A DNA stretch of 64,000 nt from assembly GCF_000372065.1 (NCBI RefSeq), contig NZ_AQVB01000010.1, positions 20,537 through 84,536 of the forward strand, given 5' to 3'. Below the pieces are notes generated by a model. That model was not told where the DNA came from. It ran no database searches and worked only from the letters and a program-made list of their open reading frames with translations. The stretch comes from Oligella urethralis DSM 7531 (GTDB lineage Bacteria > Pseudomonadota > Gammaproteobacteria > Burkholderiales > Burkholderiaceae_B). Both the position numbers and the translations under genes were made by a program. Positions 9,004 to 18,486 of this stretch are shown in pieces. The stretch's first letter is position 1. Every line of letters starts with the position of its first letter.

Positions 9004-9626
9004 TGGAACTTAAGCTCCTAAATGCACAAGGCGCTGCTGACGGTACTGTGAGCGCACCCGAGACAATTTTCGGTCGTGATTTCAACGAAGCATTAGTACA
9101 CCAAGTCGTCGTAGCTTACCAAGCTAACGCTCGTAGCGGTAACCGTGCTCAAAAGGATCGTTCAGAGGTTAAATATAGTACTCGCAAGCCATGGCGTCAA
9201 AAGGGTACCGGTCGTGCGCGTGCCGGTGCTGCTGGTTCACCATTGTGGCGTGGGGGTGGTCGCACTTTCCCTAACAAGCCTGATGAGAACTTCAGCCAAA
9301 AGGTTAACAAGAAGATGTACCGTGCCGGTATTCGTTCTATCTTGTCACAATTGGCGCGTGAAGAGCGTATCGCAGTCGTTGAATCATTCACCTTTGATGC
9401 ACCTAAAACCAAAATGGCCGCTAGCAAATTAAAAGCAATGGGCGTGCTAGATTCGGTGTTAGTGATCACGGATGATTTAGACGAAAATACTTATTTAGCT
9501 ACTCGCAATTTACCAGGTGTTGCTGTTGTTGAAACTAGCTACGCCGATCCACTTTCTTTAATTCATTACAAGAACGTGTTGATCACAAAAGGTGCAATTG
9601 CCCAACTTGAGGAGATCTTAGGATGA
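9003..9626 (+). CDS. rplD: 50S ribosomal protein L4
   Basis: This 207-residue L4 has the conserved central loop ([25 protein letters not shown]) that lines the polypeptide exit tunnel, and a globular C-terminal half. In E. coli L4 is also the repressor of its own operon. Here that is only an analogy, given the long rplC leader. The ATG overlaps the last base of the rplC stop, so translation is coupled. The gene overlaps the rplW start by 4 bp. Confidence 0.97.
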   Translation: MELKLLNAQGAADGTVSAPETIFGRDFNEALVHQVVVAYQANARSGNRAQKDRSEVKYSTRKPWRQKGTGRARAGAAGSPLWRGGGRTFPNKPDENFSQKVNKKMYRAGIRSILSQLAREERIAVVESFTFDAPKTKMAASKLKAMGVLDSVLVITDDLDENTYLATRNLPGVAVVETSYADPLSLIHYKNVLITKGAIAQLEEILG

Positions 9627-9928
9627 AAGCAGAACGTTTAATGCAAGTCATTCTGGCTCCGGTGATTACTGAGAAAGCAACGTTTATTGCTGAACGTTCT
9701 GCGGATCAGCCTCAGATTGCTCTGCGTGTTGCTCCTGACGCAACTAAGCCGGAGATTAAAGCAGCAGTTGAGCTTTTATTTGAAGTTGAAGTTGACTCTG
9801 TATCAGTTTTAAACCGTAAAGGTAAAGTAAAGCGTGCCGGTCGTTTTATGGGTCGCCGTAAAAATGTCCGCATCGCATATGTATCACTCAAAAAAGGTCA
9901 GGAACTTGACTTTTCGGAGGTGAACTAA
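9623..9928 (+). CDS. rplW: 50S ribosomal protein L23
   Basis: This 101-residue L23 has the family pattern [12 protein letters not shown], then [19 protein letters not shown] and [14 protein letters not shown]23 sits at the exit tunnel and is the docking site for trigger factor and SRP. The start ATGA overlaps the rplD stop, giving coupled translation. Length and context are normal for the S10 operon. Confidence 0.97.
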   Translation: MKAERLMQVILAPVITEKATFIAERSADQPQIALRVAPDATKPEIKAAVELLFEVEVDSVSVLNRKGKVKRAGRFMGRRKNVRIAYVSLKKGQELDFSEVN

Positions 9929-9929
9929 G

Positions 9930-10757
9930 ATGGCATTAGTAACTATTAAACCTACATCACCAGCCCGCCGCGGTATGGTTAAAGTGGTTAACCCGGATCT
10001 ACACAAGGGTGCACCTTATGCTCCTTTATTAGAGTCGCAAAAACGCGGTTCCGGTCGTAACCACCACGGTCGTATCACTACCCGTCATCGTGGGGGCGGT
10101 CATAAATCGCATTACCGTATTATCGACTTCCGTCGCAATAAAGACGGTGTGCCTGCGAGAGTAGAGCGTCTTGAGTACGATCCTAACCGTACGGCGCATA
10201 TTGCTCTAGTGGTTTATGCTGACGGTGAGCGTCGCTATATTCTTGCGCCTAAGAAATTAGAAGTGGGTGCACAGATTGAATCAGGCATTGAAGTGCCTAT
10301 CCGTGTTGGTAATGCGATGCCAATCCGCAATATTCCAATCGGTTCACACATTCACAATATTGAGATGTTGCCTGGCAAAGGCGGTCAAATCGCTCGTTCA
10401 GCCGGTGCTTCTGCTGTGTTGATGGCACGTGAGGGTACCTACGCGCAGATTCGTCTACGCTCCGGTGAAGTACGTCGTGTGCATATCGATTGCCGCGCCA
10501 CTATCGGTGAAGTCGGCAACAGTGAGCATAGCCTTCAGAACTACGGTAAAGCCGGTGCCATGCGTTGGCGCGGTATTCGTCCTACCGTTCGCGGTGTGGC
10601 AATGAACCCGATCGATCACCCACACGGTGGTGGTGAAGGTAGAACCGGTGAAGGTCGTGAGCCAGTAAGCCCATGGGGTACGCCAACTAAGGGTTACCGA
10701 ACTCGTCGTAATAAGCGTACTGACAGCATGATCGTCTCACGTCGTAAGCGTAAATAA
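9930..10757 (+). CDS. rplB: 50S ribosomal protein L2
   Basis: This 275-residue L2 has all hallmark segments: the basic start [29 protein letters not shown], and the C-terminal [14 protein letters not shown] containing the histidine implicated in peptidyl transfer. It ends in the usual lysine/arginine-rich tail. It starts one base after the rplW stop, in standard operon order. Confidence 0.98.
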   Translation: MALVTIKPTSPARRGMVKVVNPDLHKGAPYAPLLESQKRGSGRNHHGRITTRHRGGGHKSHYRIIDFRRNKDGVPARVERLEYDPNRTAHIALVVYADGERRYILAPKKLEVGAQIESGIEVPIRVGNAMPIRNIPIGSHIHNIEMLPGKGGQIARSAGASAVLMAREGTYAQIRLRSGEVRRVHIDCRATIGEVGNSEHSLQNYGKAGAMRWRGIRPTVRGVAMNPIDHPHGGGEGRTGEGREPVSPWGTPTKGYRTRRNKRTDSMIVSRRKRK

Positions 10758-10770
10758 GGGGCAATAAACT

Positions 10771-11046
10771 ATGTCACGTTCAATTAAAAAAGGCCCTTAC
10801 GTAGAAGCCTCTTTGATGAAAAAGGTTGAGGCAGCTACTGAAGGCAAGGATAAGAAGCCGATCAAAACTTGGTCTCGTCGTTCAACAATCCTACCGGACT
10901 TTATCGGTTTAACGATTGCTGTACATAACGGTCGTCAACACGTACCTGTTTATATCAACGAGAACATGGTTGGTCACAAACTTGGTGAATTCGCGCAGAC
11001 TCGTACCTACAAAGGTCATGCAGCGGATAAGAAGTCTAAGAGGTAA
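10771..11046 (+). CDS. rpsS: 30S ribosomal protein S19
   Basis: This 91-residue S19 starts [18 protein letters not shown] and contains [21 protein letters not shown] and [16 protein letters not shown], matching the family throughout. It binds the head of the 30S subunit with S13. The ribosome site GGGG lies just upstream and it is placed normally between rplB and rplV. Confidence 0.98.
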   Translation: MSRSIKKGPYVEASLMKKVEAATEGKDKKPIKTWSRRSTILPDFIGLTIAVHNGRQHVPVYINENMVGHKLGEFAQTRTYKGHAADKKSKR

Positions 11047-11049
11047 GTG

Positions 11050-11379
11050 ATGGAAACAACAGCTATTGTTCGTAACGCACATATCTCAGCGCAAAAGACT
11101 CGTCTTGTAGCGGACTTAATCCGTGGTAAATCAGTTGAGCAAGCGTTGAATATTTTGACGTTCACACCGAAAAAAGCCGCCGGCATCATCAAAAAAGCTC
11201 TAGAGTCAGCAATCGCTAACGCTGAGCACAATGACGGTGCTGATATTGATGAGTTAATCGTAAAAACTATTTACGTTGATAAGGCTCAATCAATGAAGCG
11301 TTTTAGAGCACGTGCCAAAGGCCGTGGTAACCGTATTGAGAAGCAGACTTGCCACATCGTGGTAAAAGTCGGCGTTTAA
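11050..11379 (+). CDS. rplV: 50S ribosomal protein L22
   Basis: This 109-residue L22 contains [20 protein letters not shown] and the long beta-hairpin segment [23 protein letters not shown] that reaches into the exit tunnel. The ATG at 11050 is preferred. A GTG at 11047 would add one residue and abuts the rpsS stop. Sequence and length match betaproteobacterial L22. Confidence 0.96.
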   Translation: METTAIVRNAHISAQKTRLVADLIRGKSVEQALNILTFTPKKAAGIIKKALESAIANAEHNDGADIDELIVKTIYVDKAQSMKRFRARAKGRGNRIEKQTCHIVVKVGV

Positions 11380-11388
11380 GGAGTCACA

Positions 11389-12180
11389 ATGGGTCAGAAA
11401 GTACACCCAACCGGGTTCCGTCTCGCTGTATCTCGTAACTGGAATTCACGTTGGTATGCTGACGATAAGAATTTCGGTAGTTTATTACACGAAGACGTTA
11501 AAGTACGTGAATACTTGAAGCGTAAACTTAAAAATGCTTCAGTAGGTCGTGTTGTGATTGAGCGCCCTGCTAAAACTGCGCGTATCACGATTCATACAGC
11601 ACGTCCTGGCGTCGTAATCGGTAAGGGCGGTGATGATATCGCTCAATTAAATGCCGACTTACAGCGCTTAATGAGCGTACCTGTTCACGTAGGTATTGAA
11701 GAAATTCGTAAGCCCGAAATCGATGCACAACTAATCGCTGACTCTATCGCTCAGCAATTAGAAAAGCGTATTATGTTCCGTCGTGCGATGAAGCGTGCGA
11801 TCTCTAATGCGATGCGTGCTGGTGCCAAGGGTATCCGTATTGCTTCTTCAGGTCGTTTAAATGGTATTGAGATTGCTCGTACCGAATGGTATCGCGAAGG
11901 TCGAGTGCCTTTACATACGCTACGCGCAATCATCGATTACGCAACCTCTGAAGCTGAAACTACCTACGGTATTATCGGTATCAAAGTATGGGTTTATCGT
12001 GGTGATTTATTGCCTAATGGCGAATTGCCACCTGAGTTAGCAACACCTGCTGAAGACGATCGTCGTGCTCGTCGTCGCCCTCGTGGTGACCGTCCTGAGT
12101 CACGCCGTCGCCGTCGCCGTCCTGCGGCCGCCCAGCAGAATCAGCAAGCTGACACAGCAGCTGAGGCTAAAGGAGAGTAA
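11389..12180 (+). CDS. rpsC: 30S ribosomal protein S3
   Basis: This 263-residue S3 has the start [20 protein letters not shown], a KH domain with [11 protein letters not shown] near residue 80, and the C-terminal domain with [17 protein letters not shown]. The tail beyond residue 220 is a highly basic, low-complexity extension ([10 protein letters not shown], then [15 protein letters not shown]), as seen in Burkholderiales. S3 forms part of the mRNA entry helicase. Confidence 0.97.
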   Translation: MGQKVHPTGFRLAVSRNWNSRWYADDKNFGSLLHEDVKVREYLKRKLKNASVGRVVIERPAKTARITIHTARPGVVIGKGGDDIAQLNADLQRLMSVPVHVGIEEIRKPEIDAQLIADSIAQQLEKRIMFRRAMKRAISNAMRAGAKGIRIASSGRLNGIEIARTEWYREGRVPLHTLRAIIDYATSEAETTYGIIGIKVWVYRGDLLPNGELPPELATPAEDDRRARRRPRGDRPESRRRRRRPAAAQQNQQADTAAEAKGE

Positions 12181-12182
12181 TT

Positions 12183-12596
12183 ATGTTATCACCAGCTCGC
12201 AGAAAGTATCGTAAAGAGCAAAAAGGCCGTAACACTGGCTTAGCCACTCGTGGTACACAGGTAAACTTCGGTGATTTCGGTTTAAAAGCGACCGGTCGTG
12301 GTCGTTTAACTGCCCGTCAAATTGAGGCGGCTCGTCGTGCGATGACGCGTCACATTAAACGTGGTGGTCGCGTATGGATCCGTATCTTCCCGGACAAACC
12401 GATTTCACAGAAACCTGCTGAAGTTCGTATGGGTAGCGGTAAAGGTAACCCTGAGTACTGGGTTGCTGAAATCCAGCCGGGTAAGGTTCTCTATGAGATG
12501 GATGGTGTAAGCGAAGAATTGGCTCGTGAGGCATTCCGCTTAGCAGCCGCTAAGTTGCCAATCTCTACCACCTTCGTCACACGTCAAATTGTATAA
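12183..12596 (+). CDS. rplP: 50S ribosomal protein L16
   Basis: This 137-residue L16 begins [19 protein letters not shown]. It contains [30 protein letters not shown] and [13 protein letters not shown], the conserved segments near the A-site tRNA. It starts 2 bp after the rpsC stop. Length is standard. Confidence 0.98.
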   Translation: MLSPARRKYRKEQKGRNTGLATRGTQVNFGDFGLKATGRGRLTARQIEAARRAMTRHIKRGGRVWIRIFPDKPISQKPAEVRMGSGKGNPEYWVAEIQPGKVLYEMDGVSEELAREAFRLAAAKLPISTTFVTRQIV

Positions 12597-12605
12597 GAGG
12601 TATTT

Positions 12606-12797
12606 ATGAAAGCATCTGAATTACGTGAAAAGGACGTGACCGAGCTTCATAAAGAGCTCGAGTCCTTACTAAAGGCACAATTTAACTTGCGTATGCAACA
12701 CGCTACTCAGCAATTAGCTGACAGCAGCCAGTTGTCAAAAGTACGTCGCGATATTGCACGTGTACGCACTATCTTAACCGAAAAGGCAGGTAACTAA
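12606..12797 (+). CDS. rpmC: 50S ribosomal protein L29
   Basis: This 63-residue helical-hairpin protein has the L29 pattern [18 protein letters not shown]...[37 protein letters not shown]. An AGAGG site lies upstream, and it is followed one base later by rpsQ. Confidence 0.97.
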   Translation: MKASELREKDVTELHKELESLLKAQFNLRMQHATQQLADSSQLSKVRRDIARVRTILTEKAGN

Positions 12798-12798
12798 T

Positions 12799-13074
12799 AT
12801 GAGCGAAACTCAAACTACAGAGAAGCGCCAACGTACCTTAATTGGTAAAGTGGTGAGCAACAAAATGGATAAAACCATTGTTGTGCGTGTTGATCGCCGT
12901 GTTAAGCACCCACTTTACGGTAAATTCGTTAACCGCTCTAAGAACTACAAGGCGCACGACGAAGAGAACCAGTACAACGAAGGCGATACCGTTGAAATTG
13001 CAGAGGGCCGTCCTATCTCTAAAGATAAATCATGGACTGCTATCAGATTAGTTGAGGCAGCTCGCGTAATTTAA
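12799..13074 (+). CDS. rpsQ: 30S ribosomal protein S17
   Basis: This 91-residue S17 has the core [22 protein letters not shown] and [21 protein letters not shown], with the OB-fold ending [18 protein letters not shown]. It is the last gene of the operon; rplN and the spc genes do not follow. A terminator closes the transcript 47 bp later. Confidence 0.97.
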   Translation: MSETQTTEKRQRTLIGKVVSNKMDKTIVVRVDRRVKHPLYGKFVNRSKNYKAHDEENQYNEGDTVEIAEGRPISKDKSWTAIRLVEAARVI

Positions 13075-13120
13075 TTACGTAGTTAGTCAACGCTAATTTA
13101 ATGCTGTTATTTCACAGCCA

Positions 13121-13156
13121 AAAACCCAAACTGTCTTATGATGGTTTGGGTTTTTT
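13121..13156 (+). terminator. Terminator of the ribosomal protein operon
   Basis: The stem AAAACCCAAAC (13121-13131) / GTTTGGGTTTT (from 13144) ends in a run of six T. The same AACCCAAAC/GTTTGGGTT stem recurs at 19348-19381. Confidence 0.9.
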
Positions 13157-13283
13157 ATATTTATGTAACCCTTTTACTTTAAAATCATCGTATCGTGATA
13201 TACACGGTGCAGAATTTTTTAAATTACTGATTAGGTGCTAAAGAGCATAGTGCTTCTTTTGCCTGTTTATAAAAGGATAGGAT

Positions 13284-14039
13284 GTGTTAAAAGGGAAGAA
13301 AGGTTTAGTTCTTGGTATTAGCAATGATAATAGTATTGCTTGGGCATGTGCCAGAGCCATGCGTGAAGCAGGTGCAACATTGGGAGGCACTTGGCTCAAC
13401 GATAAGGCAAGACATTATGTAGAGCCTTTGTTGCAGTCGCTCAATGCTGAGATTCAGTTGCCTCTCGAAGTGAGTAATGAATCACAGCTGGAAGCATTGT
13501 TTGAGGAAGTTAGCCAGCGTTGGGGCAAGCTTGACTTCTTACTTCATTCAATTGCGTTTGCACCTAAAGCAGATCTTCACGGACGGGTCGTTGATAGCTC
13601 ATTAGAGGGTTTTTTGCAGGCGATGGATATTTCTTGTCATTCTTTCATACGAATGGCACGCTTGGCTGAGCCTTTGATGAAAGACGGTGGTAGCTTGATG
13701 ACGATGAGTTACCTTGGAGGGCAGGAGGTTGTCCCTAATTACAGTATTATGGGGCCCGTCAAAGCAGCCTTAGAGTCTACAGTACGCTATCTTGCTTATG
13801 AGTTGGGTGAACAGGGTATCCGAGTCAATGCGATTTCTCCCGGAACGATTATGACTCGCGCTGCGTCAGGGATTGCCAGTTTTGATGCACTTGTTGAGGA
13901 AAATGCACAGCGTGCGCCGATGGGGGCCGTGAATATTGATGATGTTGGACCCTTAAGTGTGTTTTTAGCGAGTGATGGTGCACGAGCAATAACTGGTGGC
14001 AATATTTATGTTGATGGTGGATTTAATATCCTTAACTAA
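13284..14039 (+). CDS. fabI: Enoyl-ACP reductase of the FabI type
   Basis: This 251-residue short-chain dehydrogenase-fold protein has the FabI-type cofactor start GLVLGISNDNSIAWACARAM. The active-site spacing is Y-x9-Y-x6-K: SYLGGQEVVPNYSIMGPVKA, then ALES. NPxT-like SPGTIMTRA and the C-terminal GGNIYVDGGFNI also fit. FabI reduces trans-2-enoyl-ACP with NADH in the last step of fatty acid elongation. The start is a GTG (13284) behind AAGGAT; no ATG in frame is available nearby. At 251 residues it is slightly shorter than E. coli FabI (262) and diverged in places, so a second, non-canonical enoyl-ACP reductase remains possible. Confidence 0.82.
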   Translation: MLKGKKGLVLGISNDNSIAWACARAMREAGATLGGTWLNDKARHYVEPLLQSLNAEIQLPLEVSNESQLEALFEEVSQRWGKLDFLLHSIAFAPKADLHGRVVDSSLEGFLQAMDISCHSFIRMARLAEPLMKDGGSLMTMSYLGGQEVVPNYSIMGPVKAALESTVRYLAYELGEQGIRVNAISPGTIMTRAASGIASFDALVEENAQRAPMGAVNIDDVGPLSVFLASDGARAITGGNIYVDGGFNILN

Positions 14040-14059
14040 AAATTATTACCATAAGATAA

Positions 14060-14095
14060 AAGTCCGGCCTGCTGTTTTTAGCAGCGCCGGCTTTA
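14060..14095. terminator. Bidirectional terminator between fabI and the DUF2789 gene
   Basis: A two-part hairpin, AAGTCCGGC..CTGCT / AGCAG..GCCGGCTT, sits between the convergent fabI and DUF2789 genes. Confidence 0.75.
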
Positions 14096-14105
14096 AGATG
14101 AGTAA

Positions 14106-14363
14106 TTACTTGTCTTGGTGCGTCTGTTGCTTGACGGAGTCTTCGTGTAAGGCCTCATTTAATTGATCCACAATGGGTGCCCACTCACCGTCACTTGCCA
14201 ACTTTTCCTGAATAAATTGACGCTGCCCATCTGTCCAGAAGGGCGCATCTTGAATCTCTACATCGGCCGCCAGCTGATGCTTAGCAATGAACTCGGCAAT
14301 CGCCTCCTCGCTCGCATCTAAGCCTAACTGTAAAAACAGATTCGTCATACGTGGTGTCGTCAT
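14106..14363 (-). CDS. DUF2789-family protein, copy 1
   Basis: This 85-residue soluble protein has the DUF2789 pattern NLFLQLGLDASEEAIAEFI...DAPFWTDGQRQFIQEKL...EWAPIVDQLNEALHED. Function is unknown. The ATG has AAGGAG upstream. A paralogue about 70 percent identical lies at 21382-21639. Even the upstream promoter region (ACTAAAG-ATAGCTTAGCG) is shared between the two copies, which shows a recent local duplication. It sits downstream of the thiolase gene, behind a terminator, and so probably has its own promoter. Confidence 0.85.
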   Translation of the reverse strand: MTTPRMTNLFLQLGLDASEEAIAEFIAKHQLAADVEIQDAPFWTDGQRQFIQEKLASDGEWAPIVDQLNEALHEDSVKQQTHQDK

Positions 14364-14473
14364 AAATTCTCCTTAGCTTTAGCGTTTTTTTTACTAAAGA
14401 ATAGCTTAGCGTAAGCGGTTCAAAATGTCTATCATAAACCTATCTACAGATTTTATGCTTTGTCATGAAAAGC

Positions 14474-14501
14474 AAAACCCCAACCTGGGGTTGAGGTTTT
14501 T
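14474..14501 (-). terminator. Terminator of the dehydrogenase-thiolase operon
   Basis: The imperfect stem AAAACCCCAACC / GGTTGAGGTTTT has a 3-base loop and a TTTTG tail on the minus strand, about 70 bp after the thiolase stop. Confidence 0.75.
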
Positions 14502-14572
14502 AGTATGTGTCTGATTTATCATGGCTCATCTACGCATGATTTGCTGATGACCGTGATTAACTAATCATGGCC

Positions 14573-15766
14573 TTAATCCAAGCGCTGTACGATCGTCGCC
14601 GTTGCCATGCCATGACCAATACACATCACTTGTAAACCTAGCTCGCCATCGACATGGCGTAGTCCCGAGAGCATTTTGGCCATTAAACCAGCGCCTGTGC
14701 CGCCTAGAGGGTGACCATGAGCGATGGCGCCACCCCACGGGTTAAGAATGGTTGTGTCAGGTTTAAATTCACGCTCAAAACAAAGGGCGACACTGGCAAA
14801 GGCTTCGTTTACTTCGATCCAGTCTAAATCCTTAATGCTTAAACCGGCTTTGGCTAAGGCTTGATGTGTCGCAGGTATCACACCGGTGAGTTGCATGATG
14901 GGATCGGAGCCCACCACAACTCTAGCTAAAAACTTTGCTTTAGCTTTGAGTCCTAATTCAGAGGCAGGACCATAACGGCCAACTAAAACTGCGGCGGCTC
15001 CATCAGACATCTGGCTGGCATTGGCGGCGGTTATTTTACCTGTATCAGCGGGTCTAAAAACCGGTGCCATCGCATTCATGCGGGCTCTATCAATGCTGTC
15101 TCTGATGCCTTCATCGTAATCTAGGGTGAGGGGATTGCCCTCTTTATCCACGCCTTGCAATGGCACGATTTCAGAGTGTAAGCCGGCATCACGCGCTGCT
15201 TTAGCCCGCTTATGACTCTCTACTGCATAATCATCTAATTCCGTCCGAGTTAAAGACCAATGCTCCGCAATCAGCTCCGCACTTTCTACTTGATGCGGAA
15301 TATCAAAACGTTTTAATAAGTCCGGATGCAAATTGTCGAAGCCGGTAAAATCATGTTGTCCTAAAGTTAAGTCAAGAAACATGGGCACTCGGCTCATGCT
15401 TTCGACCCCGCAAGCGATAGCAAAATCCATATCTTGCATACCTACCGCTTGGGCTGCCGCATGGATGGCGTATTGGCTAGAGCCACACATGCGATTCATG
15501 CTGACACCAGGTACGGTTTCAGGAAAGCCTGCAACTAGCAAAGCTTGGCGAGCGATATTGCCCCCTTGCTCACCGGCTTGGCTGACGCAACCTGCTAACA
15601 CATCACCTACCCTGTTGCTTGGTAGGCCAGAACGACTGATAAGCGCTTTAAGCGCAGTTGCTAACATGGTGTCTGGGCGTGTTTCTCTCAAAGCGCCGCC
15701 ACGACGACCAAATGCTGTACGTACAGCCTCTAGAATAACCACTTCATCAGAATGAATTTTACTCAT
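14573..15766 (-). CDS. Acetyl-CoA C-acyltransferase (3-ketoacyl-CoA thiolase)
   Basis: This 397-residue thiolase would cleave 3-ketoacyl-CoA in the last step of beta-oxidation. The nucleophile is Cys94 in SMNRMCGSSQYAIH, the active-site His352 lies in AHGHPLGGTG, and the second cysteine Cys382 is in MCIGHGMA. All three catalytic residues are present. The MNRxCGSS variant resembles thiolases of sterol, terpene or other non-standard substrates more than FadA, but substrate cannot be fixed. It starts 23 bp after the acyl-CoA dehydrogenase stop, behind AAAGGG, so the two are one operon. A decayed 3' end of a related thiolase lies at 20971-21104. Confidence 0.92.
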   Translation of the reverse strand: MSKIHSDEVVILEAVRTAFGRRGGALRETRPDTMLATALKALISRSGLPSNRVGDVLAGCVSQAGEQGGNIARQALLVAGFPETVPGVSMNRMCGSSQYAIHAAAQAVGMQDMDFAIACGVESMSRVPMFLDLTLGQHDFTGFDNLHPDLLKRFDIPHQVESAELIAEHWSLTRTELDDYAVESHKRAKAARDAGLHSEIVPLQGVDKEGNPLTLDYDEGIRDSIDRARMNAMAPVFRPADTGKITAANASQMSDGAAAVLVGRYGPASELGLKAKAKFLARVVVGSDPIMQLTGVIPATHQALAKAGLSIKDLDWIEVNEAFASVALCFEREFKPDTTILNPWGGAIAHGHPLGGTGAGLMAKMLSGLRHVDGELGLQVMCIGHGMATATIVQRLD

Positions 15767-15789
15767 ATTATTACCCTTTAAATGACAAT

Positions 15790-16920
15790 TTACATTAGTT
15801 CACGTGCGATGATATTGCGCTGGATTTCGGAAGTGCCCTCGTAGATTTGTAATACTTTGGCATCACGGAAAAGTTTTTCGGCCGGATACTCGGTTGAATA
15901 TCCCATACCACCAAAAATTTGTATGGTTTCTGTGGCTGCCCACATGGCTGAATCAGCGGCATTTACCTTGGCCATTGATGCTTCGATTGTGTTGTTAAGA
16001 CCATTATCTAAACGCCATGCGGCTTGGTATGTGAGCAAACGGGCAGTCTCTAAGCGCATGCGCATGTCTGCTAGCTTGTGTGCAATCGCTTGGTGTGCTA
16101 TCAACGGTCTACCCATTGATTCACGTTCTCTGGCATAGGCAAGAGATTCATCAAGACAGCGCTGGATTAAGCCAACCCCAAAGGCGGCTACCATCGGTCT
16201 TGAGCGGTCAAACACTTTCATTGCGATGTTGAAGCCACTGCCTTCTTCGCCCAACAATTGCTCGTCTGGTACAAAGACATTATCCAAAAATACCTCGCAT
16301 GCGGGCGCTGCCTTTTGCCCCATTTTGGACAGCGGGGCACCTACCGAGAGTCCCTCTGTGTCGGCGGGTACGATAAAAGCAGATAAGCCCTTATAGCCAC
16401 CTTGAGGATCGGTTTTTGCAAAGACCACGAAAAACTCAGCCATATTGGCGTTGGATATCCATATTTTGCTACCTGTTAATCGATAGCCGCCCTGAACCTT
16501 GTCTGCCTTGGTTTTTATCGATGCGACATCAGAGCCGGCTGAAGGCTCAGTTAGCGCGAAGCTTGCCATCGCCCCCGACGTCAGGCGACTTAGGTACTTT
16601 GCTTTTTGTTCGTGAGTACCAGCGATTAAGATTGGCTCAGAGGCAAGGGAGTTGATACATAAGGCGGCACCGATGCCTAAGCAACCATAGCAAAGTGCCT
16701 CTGTGATCAGCACCAATTCCATACAACCTAGACCTGCACCCCCGTACTCCTGTGGTAGTGATGAGTTTAATAAGCCAAGAGAAAAGGCATTCTCATAGAT
16801 AGACATGGGAAACTGTGCGTTTTGGTCTGCTTGAGCGGCAATGGGTTTTATTTCGTTGTTTGCGAATTGTTGTGCCAACGATTGTATTTGCTTCTGTTCT
16901 TGAGTTAATTCAAATTGCAT
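15790..16920 (-). CDS. Acyl-CoA dehydrogenase
   Basis: This 376-residue FAD enzyme would introduce the 2,3-double bond of an acyl-CoA. It has the N-terminal helical domain, the FAD-binding signatures ALTEPSAGSDVASIKT and WISNANMAEFFVVFA, and a C-terminal helical domain. The catalytic base is Glu361 in QIYEGTSEIQR. The start is the ATG at 16920 with GGGAG seven bases upstream; an open extension to 16968 has no such site. It heads the operon with the thiolase. Its upstream region holds the repeat with TGGCAG boxes, and it is divergent from the AraC-family regulator. Confidence 0.93.
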   Translation of the reverse strand: MQFELTQEQKQIQSLAQQFANNEIKPIAAQADQNAQFPMSIYENAFSLGLLNSSLPQEYGGAGLGCMELVLITEALCYGCLGIGAALCINSLASEPILIAGTHEQKAKYLSRLTSGAMASFALTEPSAGSDVASIKTKADKVQGGYRLTGSKIWISNANMAEFFVVFAKTDPQGGYKGLSAFIVPADTEGLSVGAPLSKMGQKAAPACEVFLDNVFVPDEQLLGEEGSGFNIAMKVFDRSRPMVAAFGVGLIQRCLDESLAYARERESMGRPLIAHQAIAHKLADMRMRLETARLLTYQAAWRLDNGLNNTIEASMAKVNAADSAMWAATETIQIFGGMGYSTEYPAEKLFRDAKVLQIYEGTSEIQRNIIARELM

Positions 16921-17112
16921 GGCTATACTCCCTTGGTGTTGCTGCATGTCACAAAATGCAGGCAACAAGCACCCTAGAACAGCACTAAGAGGCTGTTATT
17001 CAGTTAAATATAAATAGTTAAAGTCATTTAAAAGCTAAGTGGCGTAGATAGCCTCTGTCTCTTCTTGGTGGGGCCTTGAGCGCCTATCTTTCAGGGTTGT
17101 TGTGACCTCATC

Positions 17113-17292
17113 AAGCGTTAGCAATGTCTCCTGTCGTTGCCGCTATCTATTTTTAATACGGCACTATTTTTATGTTTCTGACCTTAGTTGTATTAACCAT
17201 TCTATGGCAGTCGTTTATATATTCAAATGGCAGGGAAGGACTAAAACTATGCAAAAGCTGCCACGGCGTATGTTTATATGTAAAATGAACTC
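17113..17292 (-). repeat. Duplicated operator region, copy 1 (before the acyl-CoA dehydrogenase)
   Basis: This noncoding stretch in the divergent space between the dehydrogenase and the AraC regulator is repeated, with scattered changes and one 15-base insertion, at 21104-21300. The best conserved core has two direct ATGGCAG boxes 23 bp apart (17204-17210, 17227-17233) and one inverted CTGCCA (17258-17263). Direct repeats two helical turns apart are typical of AraC-family operators. Short open frames span it, but changes between the copies are mostly amino-acid altering, so coding is unlikely. Confidence 0.75.
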
Positions 17293-17355
17293 AGTTGATT
17301 TGTCTAATTGCTAAGTCATTCTTTTAAATAAACACGTAAATAGGGGTGATAGGCC

Positions 17356-18369
17356 ATGGAAATCCAGACCATTTCCGTACGTTTTGTGAATGCCCTGCTC
17401 GCTGGTGCCTCAAAGTACACAAGTAACGGTGAGGAGTGGGTGGCTAAAATTGGCATTTCACCGGCACTGTTGGACTGTGAGGGTACACGCATTAGTATGA
17501 GCAAATTCGCTCAGCTCTATCGTATGATTGCGCTTGAGTTCAACGATGAAACGCCTGGTCTTTTTTCACGGCCTTTGCGGAATGGCACGCTTAAATACTT
17601 ATGTATGGTGATGTTAGATGCCCCGGATCTGGGTGTGGCGCTTAATCGGTTTAGAAATTTCTTCTATCTACTGCTTGACGATGTGGAATTTAAGGTCAAA
17701 ACCAGTTCAAAGGGGATCATTAAAATAGAGCTCGAAGAAAAAAAGGATTTAGGTCATACACGCATACTGACACTTGAGTTGATGTTGATGCTGGTGCAGG
17801 GCGTTTCATCGTGGTTAATAGGACGCAAAATACCCTTTAAACGTATCGCTTTTCCTTTTGCTAAGCCAAGCCATGCGTCAGAATACGATCAGCTTTATCC
17901 CGGTCCTATCGCCTTTGATCAAAAGATAACAGCGCTTTACTTGGATGCGGCTTATTTGCGTGAGCCAATTCGTCAGGATCCAGCTGTGTTAAATGAGTTT
18001 ATACGCAACGCACCGCTTAACTGGTTTTATTTTTCACCCAATGACAGACCACACACGCACCAGTTGCGTCACTATTTGCAAGGCAGATTAGATCAAAATT
18101 TAACCGTTAGCGATGTTGCATTAGTTCATCATATATCGCCCCGAACCCTAGCTAGGCGCCTTGCAGCAGAAGGCACAACCTTTCAAACCATCAAGGATAA
18201 TTTGCGGCGGGATGTTGCGATTGAGTTGTTAAATAAAACAGATACCCCTATCGCAACGATCGGTACTAATCTGGGTTTCGAGGATCCGGCAGCATTTAAT
18301 CGGGCCTTTAAACTATGGACAGGTAGTGCACCTGGTGCCTATCGTAAACAGACGGTTTTAACTGCTTAG
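17356..18369 (+). CDS. AraC-family transcriptional regulator with arabinose-binding-like N-domain
   Basis: This 337-residue regulator has an N-terminal domain (residues about 20-205) of the Arabinose_bd/OruR type (LLDCEGTRISMSKFAQLYRMIALEF, then LGVALNRFRNFF). The C-terminal double helix-turn-helix spans residues about 235-335, with TVSDVALVHHISPRTLARRLAAEG and IATIGTNLGFEDPAAFNRAFKLWTGSAPGAYRK. It is divergent from the dehydrogenase-thiolase operon and followed by the enoyl-CoA hydratase. Regulators of this type often control fatty or aromatic acid degradation. The TGGCAG boxes in both repeat copies are its likely targets. The inducer is unknown. Confidence 0.9.
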   Translation: MEIQTISVRFVNALLAGASKYTSNGEEWVAKIGISPALLDCEGTRISMSKFAQLYRMIALEFNDETPGLFSRPLRNGTLKYLCMVMLDAPDLGVALNRFRNFFYLLLDDVEFKVKTSSKGIIKIELEEKKDLGHTRILTLELMLMLVQGVSSWLIGRKIPFKRIAFPFAKPSHASEYDQLYPGPIAFDQKITALYLDAAYLREPIRQDPAVLNEFIRNAPLNWFYFSPNDRPHTHQLRHYLQGRLDQNLTVSDVALVHHISPRTLARRLAAEGTTFQTIKDNLRRDVAIELLNKTDTPIATIGTNLGFEDPAAFNRAFKLWTGSAPGAYRKQTVLTA

Positions 18370-18486
18370 GGCTATACTTTGGCGAAAAAATGTGATGAGA
18401 TGTGCTGAAAGCATGAGAATATATGTACAAAAATATGATCGCATAAGATCACCCCTTAGTAAAAACAAGCATGTTTAGGAGACAAC

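Noticed and set aside
17102-17314. Open frame of 70 codons, similar to one of 79 codons at 21073-21312
   Set aside because: Both lie in the duplicated operator region. Differences between the copies mostly change amino acids, there is no ribosome site, and the best conserved parts are the TGGCAG boxes, so similarity is explained by DNA duplication.
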